From NCBI RefSeq assembly GCF_019308285.1, contig NZ_WWEM01000020.1, positions 186,001-250,000 on the forward strand: DNA of 64,000 nt, given 5' to 3'. The stretch's first letter is position 1, and each line of letters begins with the position of its first letter. The notes under the pieces are model-generated. The model was not told the DNA's origin. It ran no database searches and saw only the letters and a program-made list of their open reading frames with translations. Shown piece after piece: positions 35,793 to 45,123 of this stretch. The DNA is from Flavobacterium quisquiliarum. Its GTDB lineage: Bacteria; Bacteroidota; Bacteroidia; Flavobacteriales; Flavobacteriaceae. A program made the translations under genes and the position numbers.

Positions 35793-38546
35793 ATGAATAC
35801 CCAAAAACAGCATACCATGAAATATTTACAATTACTCTTTTTATTTTTTTATATCACTTTCGCGACAGCGCAGAACATCACAGTTGTGAGTGATGTCAAT
35901 TCGCCGAGAGCAAAATTTGGAGCAGAGAAATTATCAGAAACCCTTTCAGCAAAAGGATTTAGCGTAACTTCTTCTGATAAATTCAAAAAATCAAAAGATA
36001 AAGTAATTGTTATTGGAGAAAAAGGAACCGATTTCTGGAAGAAAAATGCTAAAAACGCTAAAATCGACGATAGCAAATTAAACAAGAAAGAAGGTTTTCA
36101 GATTCGAACTCAAAATAATGTAATTTACATTGAAGGAACAGATGCTTCGGGAACTTTGTATGGTGCATTAGAATTAGCAGATCGTATTAAAAATTCAGGT
36201 CAGCTTCCTTCAGAAATTAATATTGATGATAGCCCAGAAATGGTTTTAAGAGGAGCCTGCATCGGAATGCAGAAACCAGTTTATCTTCCAGGACGTGACG
36301 TTTACGAATATCCATATACACCGGAAACTTTTCCGTGGTTTTATGATAAAGCTTTATGGATAAAATACTTAGATATGCTGGTAGAAAACCGTATGAATTC
36401 TTTGTATTTATGGAACGGTCATCCTTTTGCTTCTTTAGTAAAATTAAAAGAATATCCGTTTGCGGTTGAAGTCGGCGACGAAGATTTCAAAAAGAACGAA
36501 GAAATTTATAAATTCTTAACCGTTGAAGCAAATAAAAGAGGAATCTGGGTAATTCAGATGTTTTACAATATTATTGTTTCTAAGCCTTTTGCAGAGCATT
36601 TTAATATCAAAACTCAGGATCGTTCAAGACCAATTACACCTTTATTGTCAGATTATACCAGAAAATCTATTGCCGCTTTTATCGAAAAATATCCAAACGT
36701 TGGCTTAATGGTTTGCTTGGGAGAAGCAATCAATACCGTTGATGATGATGTAGAATGGTTTACCAAAACGATTATCCCAGGTGTTCGTGATGGTTTACAG
36801 GCATTAGGAAAAACAGAAGAACCGCCGATTATTTTGCGTTCTCATGATACCGATGGGCCTTTGGTAATGGAAAAATCACTTCCATTATATAAAAACTTAT
36901 ATACAGAAAGTAAATATACAGGAGAATCATTAACGACTTATACGCCGGGCGGTCCTTGGGGAGAAACGCATAAACAATTAAGTGCTTTAAAATCAATTCA
37001 TATTGAGAACGTTCATATTTTGGCTAATTTAGAACCTTTTAGATACGGTTCGCCAGATTTTATTCAGAAAACGGTAAAAGCGATGCATAGTGTTCATGGC
37101 GCAAATGCACTGCATTTATATCCGCAAGCTTCATATTGGGATTGGCCATATTCTGCAGATAAAACGAAATCAGGAGAACGTTTATTAGAAATGGATCGTG
37201 ACTGGATTTGGTACAAGGCTTGGGCAAGATATGCTTGGGATAGCAAAAGAGATCGAAACGAAGAAGTTAAATTCTGGGATAATGATTTAGCTGCGAAATT
37301 TGGAACGAGTCAAGAAGCAGCCAACAATATTTTAAAAGCTTACGAAGAAACAGGAGAAATTGCTCCAAAAACATTAAGACGTTTCGGAATTACGGAAGGA
37401 AACCGTCAGACTTTACTATTAGGAATGTTTGAAAGTCAGTTGGTCAATCCGTCAAAATGGAGAGTTTATCCAGGATTCCATGAATCTTGTGGGCCAGCAG
37501 GTGAGTTGCTTTTGGAATATGCTAAAAAAGAATGGAATAAAGAACCGCATTCGGGTGAACTTCCAACTCAGATTATAGCTGAAATTACAGAACACGGAAG
37601 ATTGGCCGTTGAAGCTATCGACAAAGCCGAAGCCAGCGTAACCAAAGATAAAGAAGAATTTGAACGTCTTAAAAATGATATTCATGCTTATAAGGCTTTC
37701 GCCGATTTCTTCTCAGAAAAAGTAAAAGCAGCTTTATTGGTTTTAAGATACAGTTATTCAAATGATATTACCGATTTAGACAAGGCAATGCCTCATTTGG
37801 AGAAAAGCATCGAGTACTATGAGTTATTGGTAAAACTGACAAAAGATACGTATTACTATGCCAACAGTATGCAAACTGCTCAACGCCGAATCCCGATTGG
37901 AGGAGACGACGGAAACAACAAAACTTGGGCTGAATTGTTACCGCATTACGAACGTGAATTGGCTAATTTCAAAAGAAATTTAGAAAAGCTAAAAGCATCA
38001 AAAGACGGTAAAATAGAAACGAAAGAAGGAAAACCTTGGAAAACGGCAGAAGTAACTTTCATTGATGAAAAACCGGGAACTTATTTAGTTAAAACAGGAA
38101 CAAAAGTGTATGGAACAGATATTTCTGAGTTAACTAAAGTTGCTCCTGAACTTCAAAATTTAAGAGGATATTCGTTTGTAGAAAATGATCAAAACGAAAA
38201 AGGAACGCATTTGAAGTTTAGAAACACAAAAGCGGTTAAATTAGTAGTTGGTTATTTCAATTCAGATCAAAAGAGATTTTTATTACCGCCAAGTTTAGAA
38301 ACAGATGCGGCAGGAAATGCCCACGGTCAAGCCGAAGTAATTCTAGCAAGTGCGATGAATTTAAAAGAGTTGCCTCGTGTAAACATTCATACCTATACTT
38401 TCCAGCCGGGCGAGAATAAATTAGATTTAGGAAAAGGAAAAGTATTGATTTTAGGTTTCATCGATGCAGATCAAACGATAACACCGCGTGATGTGGGATA
38501 TATTGATGCAGGAGAGAAAGCAGCTATTGACTGGTTGTTTTATTAA
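35793..38546 (+). CDS. Exported alpha-uronidase-like glycoside hydrolase with GH67N/GH20b-type N-terminal domain
   Basis: A 917 aa protein from ATG 35793. An in-frame ATG at 35817 (909 aa) gives a neater signal peptide ending TFATA before Gln and is equally possible. Residues of about 30-145 form the alpha/beta domain found before GH20, GH67 and GH84 barrels (VIVIGEKGTDFW, YIEGTDASGTLYGALELADRI). A TIM-barrel-like core follows, with VENRMNSLYLWNGHPF, PITPLLSDYTRKSI, MVCLGEAIN (Glu candidate), ILRSHDTDGP and YTPGGPWGET, then a helical region (about 585-740) and a C-terminal beta domain. GH115 was considered, but its typical INDEDWG segment is absent. In a pectin locus a galacturonidase or glucuronidase fits best. 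The family is not firmly assigned. Confidence 0.6.
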   Translation: MNTQKQHTMKYLQLLFLFFYITFATAQNITVVSDVNSPRAKFGAEKLSETLSAKGFSVTSSDKFKKSKDKVIVIGEKGTDFWKKNAKNAKIDDSKLNKKEGFQIRTQNNVIYIEGTDASGTLYGALELADRIKNSGQLPSEINIDDSPEMVLRGACIGMQKPVYLPGRDVYEYPYTPETFPWFYDKALWIKYLDMLVENRMNSLYLWNGHPFASLVKLKEYPFAVEVGDEDFKKNEEIYKFLTVEANKRGIWVIQMFYNIIVSKPFAEHFNIKTQDRSRPITPLLSDYTRKSIAAFIEKYPNVGLMVCLGEAINTVDDDVEWFTKTIIPGVRDGLQALGKTEEPPIILRSHDTDGPLVMEKSLPLYKNLYTESKYTGESLTTYTPGGPWGETHKQLSALKSIHIENVHILANLEPFRYGSPDFIQKTVKAMHSVHGANALHLYPQASYWDWPYSADKTKSGERLLEMDRDWIWYKAWARYAWDSKRDRNEEVKFWDNDLAAKFGTSQEAANNILKAYEETGEIAPKTLRRFGITEGNRQTLLLGMFESQLVNPSKWRVYPGFHESCGPAGELLLEYAKKEWNKEPHSGELPTQIIAEITEHGRLAVEAIDKAEASVTKDKEEFERLKNDIHAYKAFADFFSEKVKAALLVLRYSYSNDITDLDKAMPHLEKSIEYYELLVKLTKDTYYYANSMQTAQRRIPIGGDDGNNKTWAELLPHYERELANFKRNLEKLKASKDGKIETKEGKPWKTAEVTFIDEKPGTYLVKTGTKVYGTDISELTKVAPELQNLRGYSFVENDQNEKGTHLKFRNTKAVKLVVGYFNSDQKRFLLPPSLETDAAGNAHGQAEVILASAMNLKELPRVNIHTYTFQPGENKLDLGKGKVLILGFIDADQTITPRDVGYIDAGEKAAIDWLFY

Positions 38547-38864
38547 TTTGCGTTCCTGCAAGGTTTTCAAAACCTTGTAGGTATAATAAAGTTTAGAATT
38601 AAAAAAATAATTTGGGCGTGTCCCTCCGGGTCGGGCTTTCGGCTATATCTTTTATTCCGCTCCGCTACATAAAAGGATACCGCCTCAATCCCTCACGCGA
38701 ACTCGTAATTAATTTAGACCTAACATCTTTTTAAAACTTGTTAGGTCTGTGTTAAAGAAACATATACGTTTCCTGCAAGGTTTTCAAAACCTTGTAGGTA
38801 TCTAAAATGAACGTTAAAAAGTTAAACCTACAAGGTTTTGAAAACCTTGCAGGAAATAGAAAAT
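38547..38864. repeat. 318-base spacer filled with repeat elements
   Basis: No gene is seen. It contains hairpin CCTGCAAGGTTTTC/AAAACCTTGTAGG (38555-38583); the structured element 38614-38698 (GGGCGTGTCCCTCCGGGTCG start, CTCACGC end, opposite in orientation to 27583-27676); hairpin AGACCTAACA/TGTTAGGTCT (38716-38725 with 38739-38748); and two more CAAGGTTTT hairpins at 38771-38800 and 38824-38853 in opposite orientations. The last one carries a TTG in frame with the next gene. Confidence 0.85.
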
Positions 38865-41800
38865 ATGAATAGAATAGTTTTTTTTATTTTTTGTTTTTTT
38901 TCAAGTCTTTGCTTTGTTTGGAGTCAGAGCAAAGATTCAGGGAAGTTTCGTAAAGAAATTTCGCTGAATTCATCTTGGGAAACCGTAATCTTGGAAAATC
39001 TTCCTGCACAAGAAGAGAGGTTTGTAGACCATCCAGAAACTGATTCCAATTGGCAGAAGGTTAGTGTGCCTCACAATTGGGATCAGTATTATGGTTTCAG
39101 AAGAACAAAACATGGAAATTTGCATGGAACTGCCTGGTACAAAAAAACATTAAGGCTTGACAAAAAAGACAGTTCAAAACAGCATTTTCTTTATTTCGAA
39201 GGCGTAAGTTCGTATGCGACAGTTTGGGTAAACGGAAAAAAAGTAGGCGAACACAAAGGCGGAAGAACCACTTTTACTTTAGACATTACCAAAGCGGTTT
39301 CTTTCGACAAAGAAAATATCATTTTAGTAAAAGCATCACATCCTTCTTTTATTGCAGATCTTCCTTGGGTTTGCGGAGGTTGTTCAGGAGAATGGGGATT
39401 TTCAGAAGGCTCTCAACCAATGGGAATTTTCAGGCCTGTTACTTTGGTAATTACAAACGATGTAAGAATTCAGCCGTTTGGTGTTCATATTTGGAATGAT
39501 AAATCGGTTTCAAAAGAAAAAACAATTCTTCATACCACTACAGAAATCAAGAATTACAGCACCTCACAACGAAATTTAACTATCGAAAATATTCTTCTGG
39601 ATGCTTCAGGAAAGAAAGTTGTTATTATTAAAAGCGACAACAAAATCAATTCGGGAGAAACAAAAGAAATAGCACAAACACTTCCAGAGATTCAAACCCC
39701 GAAATTATGGTCACCGTCTAGTCCGTATTTGTATAAATTAGTTACTTCGGTTTATGAAAACGGAAAAATAATCGACCAGCTGGCAACGCCTTACGGAATC
39801 CGCTGGGTAAGTTGGCCGGTTAGCCGTGACGGAAAAGACAATCGTTTTTTCATCAATGATGAACCTGTTTTTATAAATGGTGTCTGCGAATACGAACATT
39901 TAATTGGAAAAAGTCATTCGTTTTCAGATGAAATGATTCATTCCCGAATAGAACAGATCAAAGCAGGCGGATTTAATGCTTTTAGAGAAGCACATCAGCC
40001 TCATAATTTATTATATCAAAAAGAATTAGACGAAAACGGAATCCTGTTTTGGAGCCAGTTTTCAGCACATATTTGGTACGATACGCCTGAGTTTAAAGAA
40101 AACTTTAAAACTCTTTTACGAGAGTGGATTAAGGAACGCAGAAACAGTCCATCGGTTGTCATGTGGGGATTGCAGAATGAAAGCACAATTCCAAAAGAAT
40201 TTGCCGAAGAATGCACGCAGATTATCCGTGAAATGGATCCGTTATCAGCATCGCAAAGAATCGTAACAACTTGTAACGGAGGAGAAGGAACAGATTGGAA
40301 TGTAGTTCAAAATTGGTCGGGAACTTATGGTGGAGATCCATTAAAATACCATTTGGAAATGACAACTCAGTTATTAAATGGAGAATATGGCGCATGGCGT
40401 TCAGCCGATTTACATACTGAAGGTGAGTTTGACCAAAAAGGAACTTTAAGCGAAAACCGTTTTTCTCAATTAATGGAAATTAAAGTTAGAGAAGCCGAAT
40501 CGGTAAAAGATAAAATTGCGGGACAATTCAACTGGCTTTTTGCTTCGCATGAAAATCCTGGACGTGTGCAAAACGGAGAAGGATTTAGAGATATTGACAA
40601 AGTAGGCCCAGTCAATTACAAAGGACTTTTTACGATTTGGGGAGAACCTCTGGATGCATTTTATATGTATCGTGCGAATTATGTTTCAAACAAAACCAAT
40701 CCAATGGTGTATATCGTTTCGCATACTTGGCCAAGTCGTTGGGAAAAACCAGGAATCAAAAACGGAATCGATATTTATTCGAATTGTGATGAAGTAGAAT
40801 TGTTCAACGATGTCAATAAATCTTCTTTAGGAAAACTAAAAAATCCAGGAATTGGTCAGCATTTTCAATTCAATAATGTCAATATTCAATACAATGTTTT
40901 ATATGCCGTTGGTTATGTAAATGGGAAAGCGGTTGCTAAAGATTATATTGTTTTAAATAATTTTCCAAAAGCACCAAGTTTTGATGTTTTAACAACCAAT
41001 AAAGTTGATATTACAAAAGCCAAAACTGGTTACAATTATATTTACAGAGTTAATTGCGGAGGTTCAGAATTGACAGATTCTGCTGGAAATACTTGGTTTA
41101 CCGATACACATAAAAATGGACAAAATAGTTGGGGTTCGTTATCGTGGACAGATAATTTTGAAAAACTACCAGACTTTTTTGCCAGTCAAAGAACAACTTT
41201 CGATCCAATAAACGGAACAAAAGATCCTGAGTTATTTCAAAGTTTTAGATACGGAGTTGATAAACTGCGTTACGAATTTCCAGCATCTGACGGAGAATAT
41301 TTAGTCGAATTATATTTCACAGAACCTTGGTACGGAACTGGCGGAGGTTTAGACTGCAAAGGCTGGCGTTTGTTTGACGTTGCTATCAACGATAATGTGG
41401 TTTTAAAAGATTTTGATATTTGGGCAGAAGCAGGACATGATAACGCTTTGAAGAAAACATTCAAAGTAAAAAGCACAAACGGAAAAATTGTGATTTCGTT
41501 TCCAAATGTAAAAGCTTCGCAGGCGATCATTTCTGCGATTGCGATTGCGACAAAAGACATTCATGCAAGACCAGCAACCGAATCTTCAAAAAACATTCAG
41601 AATCTGGTTTTAGATTCTTATGATAAGACCAACAGAATAGCTTCATGGCTGGATATTAATTCAAAACAATATTCAGATTCTGATGTTGTTTTTACCGAAT
41701 TGCCTTCTGAGATTTTTGGAGTAGATTATTTACAGTTTTCATCTAATTCTAAAAATAAAGGATCATTTACAGCTAAAGAAGATTCAGAATTATATCTTTT

Positions 41801-42392
41801 TATAGATAATAAAAATTTGAATTTAGAGCGATTTTCTGAATATAAAAAAATAGAAGAAAAAGCGAAAAACAGCAACGGAATTTCATTTGATGTTTTCACT
41901 AAAAAAGTAAAGAAAGACGAGAAGGTTCTTTTTGATAATTCAGAAAACATAAACACAATTGCAGTGGTTCCAACTTACGACATGGGCGAAAAAGACGATT
42001 CGAGACCAGTTGTAATTATCGAAGCCGAAAAGACAAAAACAACGGGAACAGGAATCGAAAAAGGAAATTTCAAAAAAGCTGACTATATAGAGTTCACAAA
42101 AAAGACAAACAATAGCATTGAGTTTGAAGTAAAACCTGGAGTTGCCGGAATTTATTTAATGCGTTTCCGTTTTATGAATAGAAATGAAACTCCGATGAAA
42201 GTGAAATTCAAAATGGAAGATGCGTATGGAATTTTAATGCGAAATGATATGATTGAGTTTCCTTCTTCGACAGAAAAATGGAAGATTTTGAATACAACAT
42301 CAGGAGGATATATTAATGCAGGAACTTATAAAATAACACTTGAAGGTGATGATTTAAAGGGATTGATGTTGGACAATTTCGAGTTTCAATAG
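38865..42392 (+). CDS. GH2 glycosidase with malectin-like and C-terminal carbohydrate-binding modules
   Basis: The start is ATG 38865 (1175 aa); the in-frame TTG at 38838 lies in a repeat. The signal peptide is about 1-20. GH2 order is jelly-roll sugar-binding domain (about 30-200, with VPHNWDQYYGFRR and WYKKTLRL), immunoglobulin-like domain (about 200-315), then TIM barrel with acid/base Glu439 in MWGLQNEST and nucleophile Glu507 in LLNGEYGAW. After about 700 comes a malectin-like domain (about 722-890: YRVNCGGSELTDSAGNTWFT, GEYLVELYFTEPW), and the end (about 1060-1175) resembles a CBM6/35-type sandwich (VIIEAEKT, GVAGIYLMRFRF). The sugar cleaved could be beta-galactose, beta-glucuronate or beta-galacturonate; all occur in RG-I/RG-II. 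Two added binding modules suggest attachment to intact polysaccharide. Confidence 0.88.
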   Translation: MNRIVFFIFCFFSSLCFVWSQSKDSGKFRKEISLNSSWETVILENLPAQEERFVDHPETDSNWQKVSVPHNWDQYYGFRRTKHGNLHGTAWYKKTLRLDKKDSSKQHFLYFEGVSSYATVWVNGKKVGEHKGGRTTFTLDITKAVSFDKENIILVKASHPSFIADLPWVCGGCSGEWGFSEGSQPMGIFRPVTLVITNDVRIQPFGVHIWNDKSVSKEKTILHTTTEIKNYSTSQRNLTIENILLDASGKKVVIIKSDNKINSGETKEIAQTLPEIQTPKLWSPSSPYLYKLVTSVYENGKIIDQLATPYGIRWVSWPVSRDGKDNRFFINDEPVFINGVCEYEHLIGKSHSFSDEMIHSRIEQIKAGGFNAFREAHQPHNLLYQKELDENGILFWSQFSAHIWYDTPEFKENFKTLLREWIKERRNSPSVVMWGLQNESTIPKEFAEECTQIIREMDPLSASQRIVTTCNGGEGTDWNVVQNWSGTYGGDPLKYHLEMTTQLLNGEYGAWRSADLHTEGEFDQKGTLSENRFSQLMEIKVREAESVKDKIAGQFNWLFASHENPGRVQNGEGFRDIDKVGPVNYKGLFTIWGEPLDAFYMYRANYVSNKTNPMVYIVSHTWPSRWEKPGIKNGIDIYSNCDEVELFNDVNKSSLGKLKNPGIGQHFQFNNVNIQYNVLYAVGYVNGKAVAKDYIVLNNFPKAPSFDVLTTNKVDITKAKTGYNYIYRVNCGGSELTDSAGNTWFTDTHKNGQNSWGSLSWTDNFEKLPDFFASQRTTFDPINGTKDPELFQSFRYGVDKLRYEFPASDGEYLVELYFTEPWYGTGGGLDCKGWRLFDVAINDNVVLKDFDIWAEAGHDNALKKTFKVKSTNGKIVISFPNVKASQAIISAIAIATKDIHARPATESSKNIQNLVLDSYDKTNRIASWLDINSKQYSDSDVVFTELPSEIFGVDYLQFSSNSKNKGSFTAKEDSELYLFIDNKNLNLERFSEYKKIEEKAKNSNGISFDVFTKKVKKDEKVLFDNSENINTIAVVPTYDMGEKDDSRPVVIIEAEKTKTTGTGIEKGNFKKADYIEFTKKTNNSIEFEVKPGVAGIYLMRFRFMNRNETPMKVKFKMEDAYGILMRNDMIEFPSSTEKWKILNTTSGGYINAGTYKITLEGDDLKGLMLDNFEFQ

Positions 42393-42453
42393 GTTTTTTT
42401 GAGGTTCAAAGATGCAGAGGGACAAAGGGACAGAGGTTTAATTAGGATTGCAT

Positions 42454-42530
42454 TGTAGAGACGCACCGCAGTGCGTCTACGCTCCAAATGTCCATACTTT
42501 GTGTTAGACGCACTGCAGTGCGTCTCTACA
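42454..42530. repeat. Inverted repeat of AGACGCACTGCAGTGCGTCT units
   Basis: TGTAGAGACGCACCGCAGTG at 42454 onward and its near complement ending at 42530 form a long stem. Each arm is itself a palindrome around GCACTGCAGTGC (one arm has a C for T change). The unit is GC-richer than the surrounding DNA. It sits in the 191-base spacer between the two GH2 genes. Confidence 0.85.
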
Positions 42531-42583
42531 AATACGTTGTGGATACTTTTGTATAAAACAAGATTAGAATAAAAAACATATTC

Positions 42584-45001
42584 ATGATTAAACATAAAAA
42601 CATATTTCAAAAAATTACAATTGCCTTATTGTTTTCAGTATCAGTTTTTGCACAAAAACAAGCCAGAATTGTAGAAGACTTCAACAAAAACTGGAACTTT
42701 AAATTAGGAGATTATCCCGAAGCAGTAAATAGCAATTTCAATGCTTCTGATTGGAGAACACTTCAATTGCCACATGATTGGAGTATCGAAGGCGCTTTTG
42801 ACAAAGATGCTAAAACCAAACAAGCACAAGGATTTTTGCCAGCAGGAAAAGGTTGGTATCGTAAAACTTTTACTATTCCAGCGAGTTGGAAAAGCAAGAC
42901 TATTTCTATTGAATTTGATGGTGTTTTTAAGAACAGTGAAGTTTTTATAAATGGAAAATCATTAGGATTTCGCCCAAATGGGTATATTTCTTTTGGTTAT
43001 GATTTGTCTCCGTATTTAAATTATGGACAAGCCAATATTATCGCGGTTAAAGTTGATAATGATTCTCAACCAAACTCAAGATGGTATACAGGTTCTGGAA
43101 TCTACAGAAATGTTAGATTGGTTACAAGCGAAAAATTACATGTTGGAAAGTGGGGAACTTTTGTCACCACGCCTGAAGTTTCAACAAAGAAATCAAAAGT
43201 ACATTTAGAAGTTACAATCGATAATGATAATGATACTGCCAGAGAATTTACATTGGTTACATCTATTTTAGATGCTAAAAATAAGGAAGTGGCAAATAAA
43301 GTTTCTATTGAGAAAATTGGAGCTAAAACATTTGAAACCAAGGTGCATAATCTTGATGTTCTAAAAACACAATTGTGGGATACTGAAAATCCATATTTGT
43401 ATAAAGTTGTTACAAAAATCTACGAGAAATCTGTACTAGTTGATAATTATGAAACTCCGCTCGGATTTAGATTTTTTAATTTCGATTCAGAAAAAGGATT
43501 TTCTTTAAATGGTGTTCCAACTAAAATTTACGGCGTTTGTCTGCATCACGATAATGGTGCTTTGGGTGCGGTTGAAAACATTCATGCGGTTAGAAGAAAA
43601 CTGACTTTGATGAAAGAAATGGGAGCAAACGCTATTAGAATGTCTCACAACCCACATTCTTTGGAAATGATGCAATTGTGCGATGAAATGGGATTTATCG
43701 TTCAAGACGAAGCTTTTGATGTTTGGAAAAAGAAAAAAGTAACTAACGATTACCACAAAGACTGGGATGCCTGGCACAAACAGGATTTAGAAGATTTTAT
43801 CAAAAGAGACCGTAATCATCCATCGGTTATGATGTGGAGTATTGGGAACGAAATTAGAGAACAGTTTGATTCGACAGGAATTGCGATTACAAGAGAATTG
43901 GCTAAAATTGTAAAATCTTTGGACACAACTCGTCCAGTAACTTCGGCTTTGACAGAAAATGTAATTGAGAAAAACTTTATTTACCAATCTGGTGCTTTAG
44001 ATCTTTTGGGATTCAATTATAAACACGAAGATTATAAAGATTTTCCAACGAAATTTAAAGGACAAAAAATATTGGCTTCAGAAAGTGTTTCGGCTTTAGA
44101 AACTCGTGGACATTATGATTTTCCAGACGGAATTAAAGCGTGGCCAACAAAACACGGCGCTACGTTTGATGGAAATGCCGATTGGACTGTTTCGGCTTAT
44201 GATCAGGTAAAATCGTATTGGGGAGCTACGCACGAAGAAAATTGGAAAACAATTAAAAGTCAGGATTTCATGGCGGGAACTTTTATCTGGACAGGATTTG
44301 ATTATATTGGAGAACCAGATCCGTATCCGTTTCCTGCAAGAAGTTCTTATTTCGGAATTGTCGATTTAGCGGGACTTCCAAAAGATGTGTATTATATGTA
44401 CCAAAGCGAATGGTCGAATAAAACTGTTCTTCATATTTTACCGCATTGGAACTGGAAAAAAGATCAGGAAGTAGAAGTTTGGGCTTATTATAATAATGCT
44501 GATGAAGTAGAATTATTCTTAAACGGAAAATCTCTCGGGAAAAAAGCAAAACAAAATGATGATTTGCATATTTCATGGCGTGTAAAATTTGAGCCAGGAA
44601 CTTTAAAAGCGGTTTCAAGAAAGAATGGAAAGGTAGTTTTAGAAAAGGAAATTCATACAGCGGGAGAAGCTTCTAAAATTGATTTAAAAGCTGAAAAAAC
44701 ATCAATTAAAAACGACACTTACGATTTGGTTTACGTAACAGTTTCGATGACTGATAAAGACGGAAACTTATTGCCAACCGCAATGGATTTAATCAATTTT
44801 GAAGTTTCTGGCGGTGGAAAATTAGTTGGTGTTGATAATGGTTATCAGGCAAATCTAGATTCTTTTAAAGCCAATTCCTGTAAATTGTTTAATGGAAAAT
44901 GCATTGCGATTATTCAGTCGAATGGGAAGAAGGAAAATATTCAGTTGAAAGCGACAAGTCAAAATTTACAATCTTCGATTATTGAAGTTAAAACGAATTA
45001 A
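42584..45001 (+). CDS. GH2 beta-galactosidase-like enzyme
   Basis: An 805 aa protein with a signal peptide (1-23, VFA before Gln24). Classic exported Bacteroidota GH2 layout: sugar-binding domain (about 27-185, with LPHDWSIEGAF, GWYRKTFTIP and YTGSGIYRNVRLV), immunoglobulin-like domain (about 185-300), TIM barrel with HPSVMMWSIGNE (Glu423 acid/base) and KILASES (Glu500 nucleophile), then a DUF4982-like domain (WNWKKDQEVEVWAYYNNADE) and a final beta domain (SKIDLKAEKTSIKNDTYDL). It is shorter than the preceding GH2 and lacks malectin. It probably removes beta-galactose or a related sugar from pectin side chains, and it closes the PUL, followed by a terminator-like structure. Confidence 0.92.
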   Translation: MIKHKNIFQKITIALLFSVSVFAQKQARIVEDFNKNWNFKLGDYPEAVNSNFNASDWRTLQLPHDWSIEGAFDKDAKTKQAQGFLPAGKGWYRKTFTIPASWKSKTISIEFDGVFKNSEVFINGKSLGFRPNGYISFGYDLSPYLNYGQANIIAVKVDNDSQPNSRWYTGSGIYRNVRLVTSEKLHVGKWGTFVTTPEVSTKKSKVHLEVTIDNDNDTAREFTLVTSILDAKNKEVANKVSIEKIGAKTFETKVHNLDVLKTQLWDTENPYLYKVVTKIYEKSVLVDNYETPLGFRFFNFDSEKGFSLNGVPTKIYGVCLHHDNGALGAVENIHAVRRKLTLMKEMGANAIRMSHNPHSLEMMQLCDEMGFIVQDEAFDVWKKKKVTNDYHKDWDAWHKQDLEDFIKRDRNHPSVMMWSIGNEIREQFDSTGIAITRELAKIVKSLDTTRPVTSALTENVIEKNFIYQSGALDLLGFNYKHEDYKDFPTKFKGQKILASESVSALETRGHYDFPDGIKAWPTKHGATFDGNADWTVSAYDQVKSYWGATHEENWKTIKSQDFMAGTFIWTGFDYIGEPDPYPFPARSSYFGIVDLAGLPKDVYYMYQSEWSNKTVLHILPHWNWKKDQEVEVWAYYNNADEVELFLNGKSLGKKAKQNDDLHISWRVKFEPGTLKAVSRKNGKVVLEKEIHTAGEASKIDLKAEKTSIKNDTYDLVYVTVSMTDKDGNLLPTAMDLINFEVSGGGKLVGVDNGYQANLDSFKANSCKLFNGKCIAIIQSNGKKENIQLKATSQNLQSSIIEVKTN

Positions 45002-45009
45002 TCTCGCAA

Positions 45010-45123
45010 TCCCAAAAGCTATCGGGAGCTAAGTTGCAAAGTTTTTGGACCATATAAGTTATGTAAGTGATTTTAAGTTTTGACTTGATTGAACTTATAT
45101 GACTTAATATGGTTTATTTTTTT
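45010..45123 (+). terminator. Terminator-like hairpin at the end of the PUL
   Basis: CCATATAAGTTATGTAAGT (from 45050) pairs imperfectly with ACTTATATGACTTAATATGG (ending about 45112), followed by TTTATTTTTTT up to 45123. It separates the plus-strand PUL from convergent minus-strand genes. Just upstream (45010-45027) is TCCCAAAAGCTATCGGGA, a two-base decayed version of the palindrome at 13735-13752. Confidence 0.6.

Noticed and set aside
35793..38546. Assignment as GH115 alpha-glucuronidase
   Set aside because: The typical GH115 INDEDWG-type segment is missing; only the N-terminal domain resembles uronidase accessory domains.
17121..38853. CRISPR-like array made of CAAGGTTTT repeats
   Set aside because: Copies are irregularly spaced, in both orientations, with no spacers of constant size and no cas genes.
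38838..38864. TTG start for the long GH2
   Set aside because: It lies inside a CAAGGTTTT hairpin; ATG 38865 starts a signal peptide.
10260..42583. Insertion sequence explaining the repeat-rich region
   Set aside because: No transposase or target-site duplication is visible; the repeats are short and intergenic.
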